Assembly (NCBI GenBank): GCA_903861005.1
Contig: CAIOSP010000124.1
Span: 39,947 to 103,946, forward strand
Source: an uncultured Pseudomonadota bacterium
GTDB taxonomy: Bacteria; Myxococcota_A; UBA796; GCA-2862545
Direction: 5' to 3'
Length of the DNA stretch: 64,000 nt
Below, piece by piece: positions 63,789-64,000 of the stretch (position 1 is its first letter; every line of letters starts with the position of its first letter). Made by a program: the position numbers and the translations under genes. The notes below the pieces were generated by a model. It ran no database searches and had not been told where the DNA came from. It saw only the letters and a program-made list of their open reading frames with translations.

Positions 63789-64000
63789 GATCGTGCTCTT
63801 GCAAACTCCGAGACGTCGATCTTCCCGCTGCCGTCGGGGGGATCGATGATGTAGCGGGGCATCGCGATGCCGCTGACCCTCGTCTTGAGCTCGGCGACGA
63901 TCTGCAAGCCGCGCTCGATGGACACGCGGAAGCTGGCGTTGCCCGTCACCGGGTCCGTGTGGTGCAGGTAGTAGGGCTTCACCCGCCGGTCGATCATCCC
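63785..64000 (-). CDS. lysine 2,3-aminomutase (KamA) family protein, C-terminal fragment
   Basis: Partial gene: the frame runs off the window edge. The last 71 residues, with RVKPYYLHHTDPVTG, FRVSIERGL and DPPDGSGKI, match the C-terminus of KamA/EF-P-type radical SAM aminomutases. Its position upstream of feoA in an overlapping operon is unusual. Confidence 0.85.
   Translation of the reverse strand, partial: GMIDRRVKPYYLHHTDPVTGNASFRVSIERGLQIVAELKTRVSGIAMPRYIIDPPDGSGKIDVSEFARARS

Overview
This 64 kb window is a very G+C-rich bacterial chromosome segment, densely packed with genes. Start and stop codons often overlap (ATGA, GTGA, TGATG), and GTG and TTG starts are common. Gene content points to a Myxococcota-like (former Deltaproteobacteria) lineage: a DUF1592/DUF1552 pair, an FHA protein, a PP2C phosphatase with a cyclic-nucleotide-binding domain, many lipoproteins with Asp/Thr/Ser-rich mature starts, futalosine-pathway MqnD, and a lysine/alanine-rich tail on a type IA topoisomerase. 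No species can be named from the sequence alone.

Layout. 1-9.4 kb: a UPF0104/LPG-synthase-type membrane protein, a TPR / small secreted protein / sigma-like operon, two hypotheticals, a lipoprotein phosphodiesterase coupled to a radical SAM enzyme, an orphan N6 DNA methyltransferase and a divergent S41 peptidase. 9.6-14.6 kb: core block on the minus strand (rpsO, pnp, dut, ffh) with a highly structured rpsO-pnp spacer. 14.8-18.6 kb: a plus-strand DUF1592 / DUF1552 / lipoprotein operon that sits between truB and rpsO, genes that are usually neighbours. 18.7-25.2 kb: truB, rbfA, a crotonase, a DUF2520 protein, a small conserved protein, rpmB, a Rieske protein, PP2C-cNMP and mqnD. 25.4-34 kb: a TrmN6-type methyltransferase, a winged-helix-like protein with a TerB-like partner, a 966-residue aspartoacylase-family fusion coupled to a TopB-type topoisomerase, and a phosphopantetheinyl transferase.

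34-37.4 kb: a tail-anchored protein, a TPR protein with a degenerate zincin domain, and two envelope proteins. 37.6-43.6 kb: the conserved prs-rplY-pth-rpsF-rplI-dnaB block (rpsR missing), followed by an FHA gene. 43.8-47.2 kb: a substrate-binding/OmpA fusion lipoprotein, then a TetR regulator divergent from DUF1330 and SRPBCC genes across a spacer with two palindromes. 47.4-49.9 kb: a less G+C-rich pair (an HExxH protein and a Cys-rich lipoprotein) next to a tRNA-like fragment and tRNA-Gln(UUG). 50-52 kb: a MoxR-VWA pair. 52.3-55.2 kb: an NYN-LOTUS protein, a clear intrinsic terminator, and a non-coding, roughly 770 bp inverted repeat. 55-61.2 kb: SerA and two coupled large beta-rich envelope proteins. 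61.3-64 kb: FeoB, FeoA and the C-terminus of a lysine 2,3-aminomutase-family protein cut by the window edge.

The most unusual structure is the inverted repeat at 54341-55111. Its arms are 337 and 340 nt, each ends in three tandem units of about 43 bp, and the loop is 94 nt. It lies just beyond a gene for a predicted RNA-binding/nuclease (NYN-LOTUS) protein. No CRISPR array, insertion sequence, rRNA or phage was seen.
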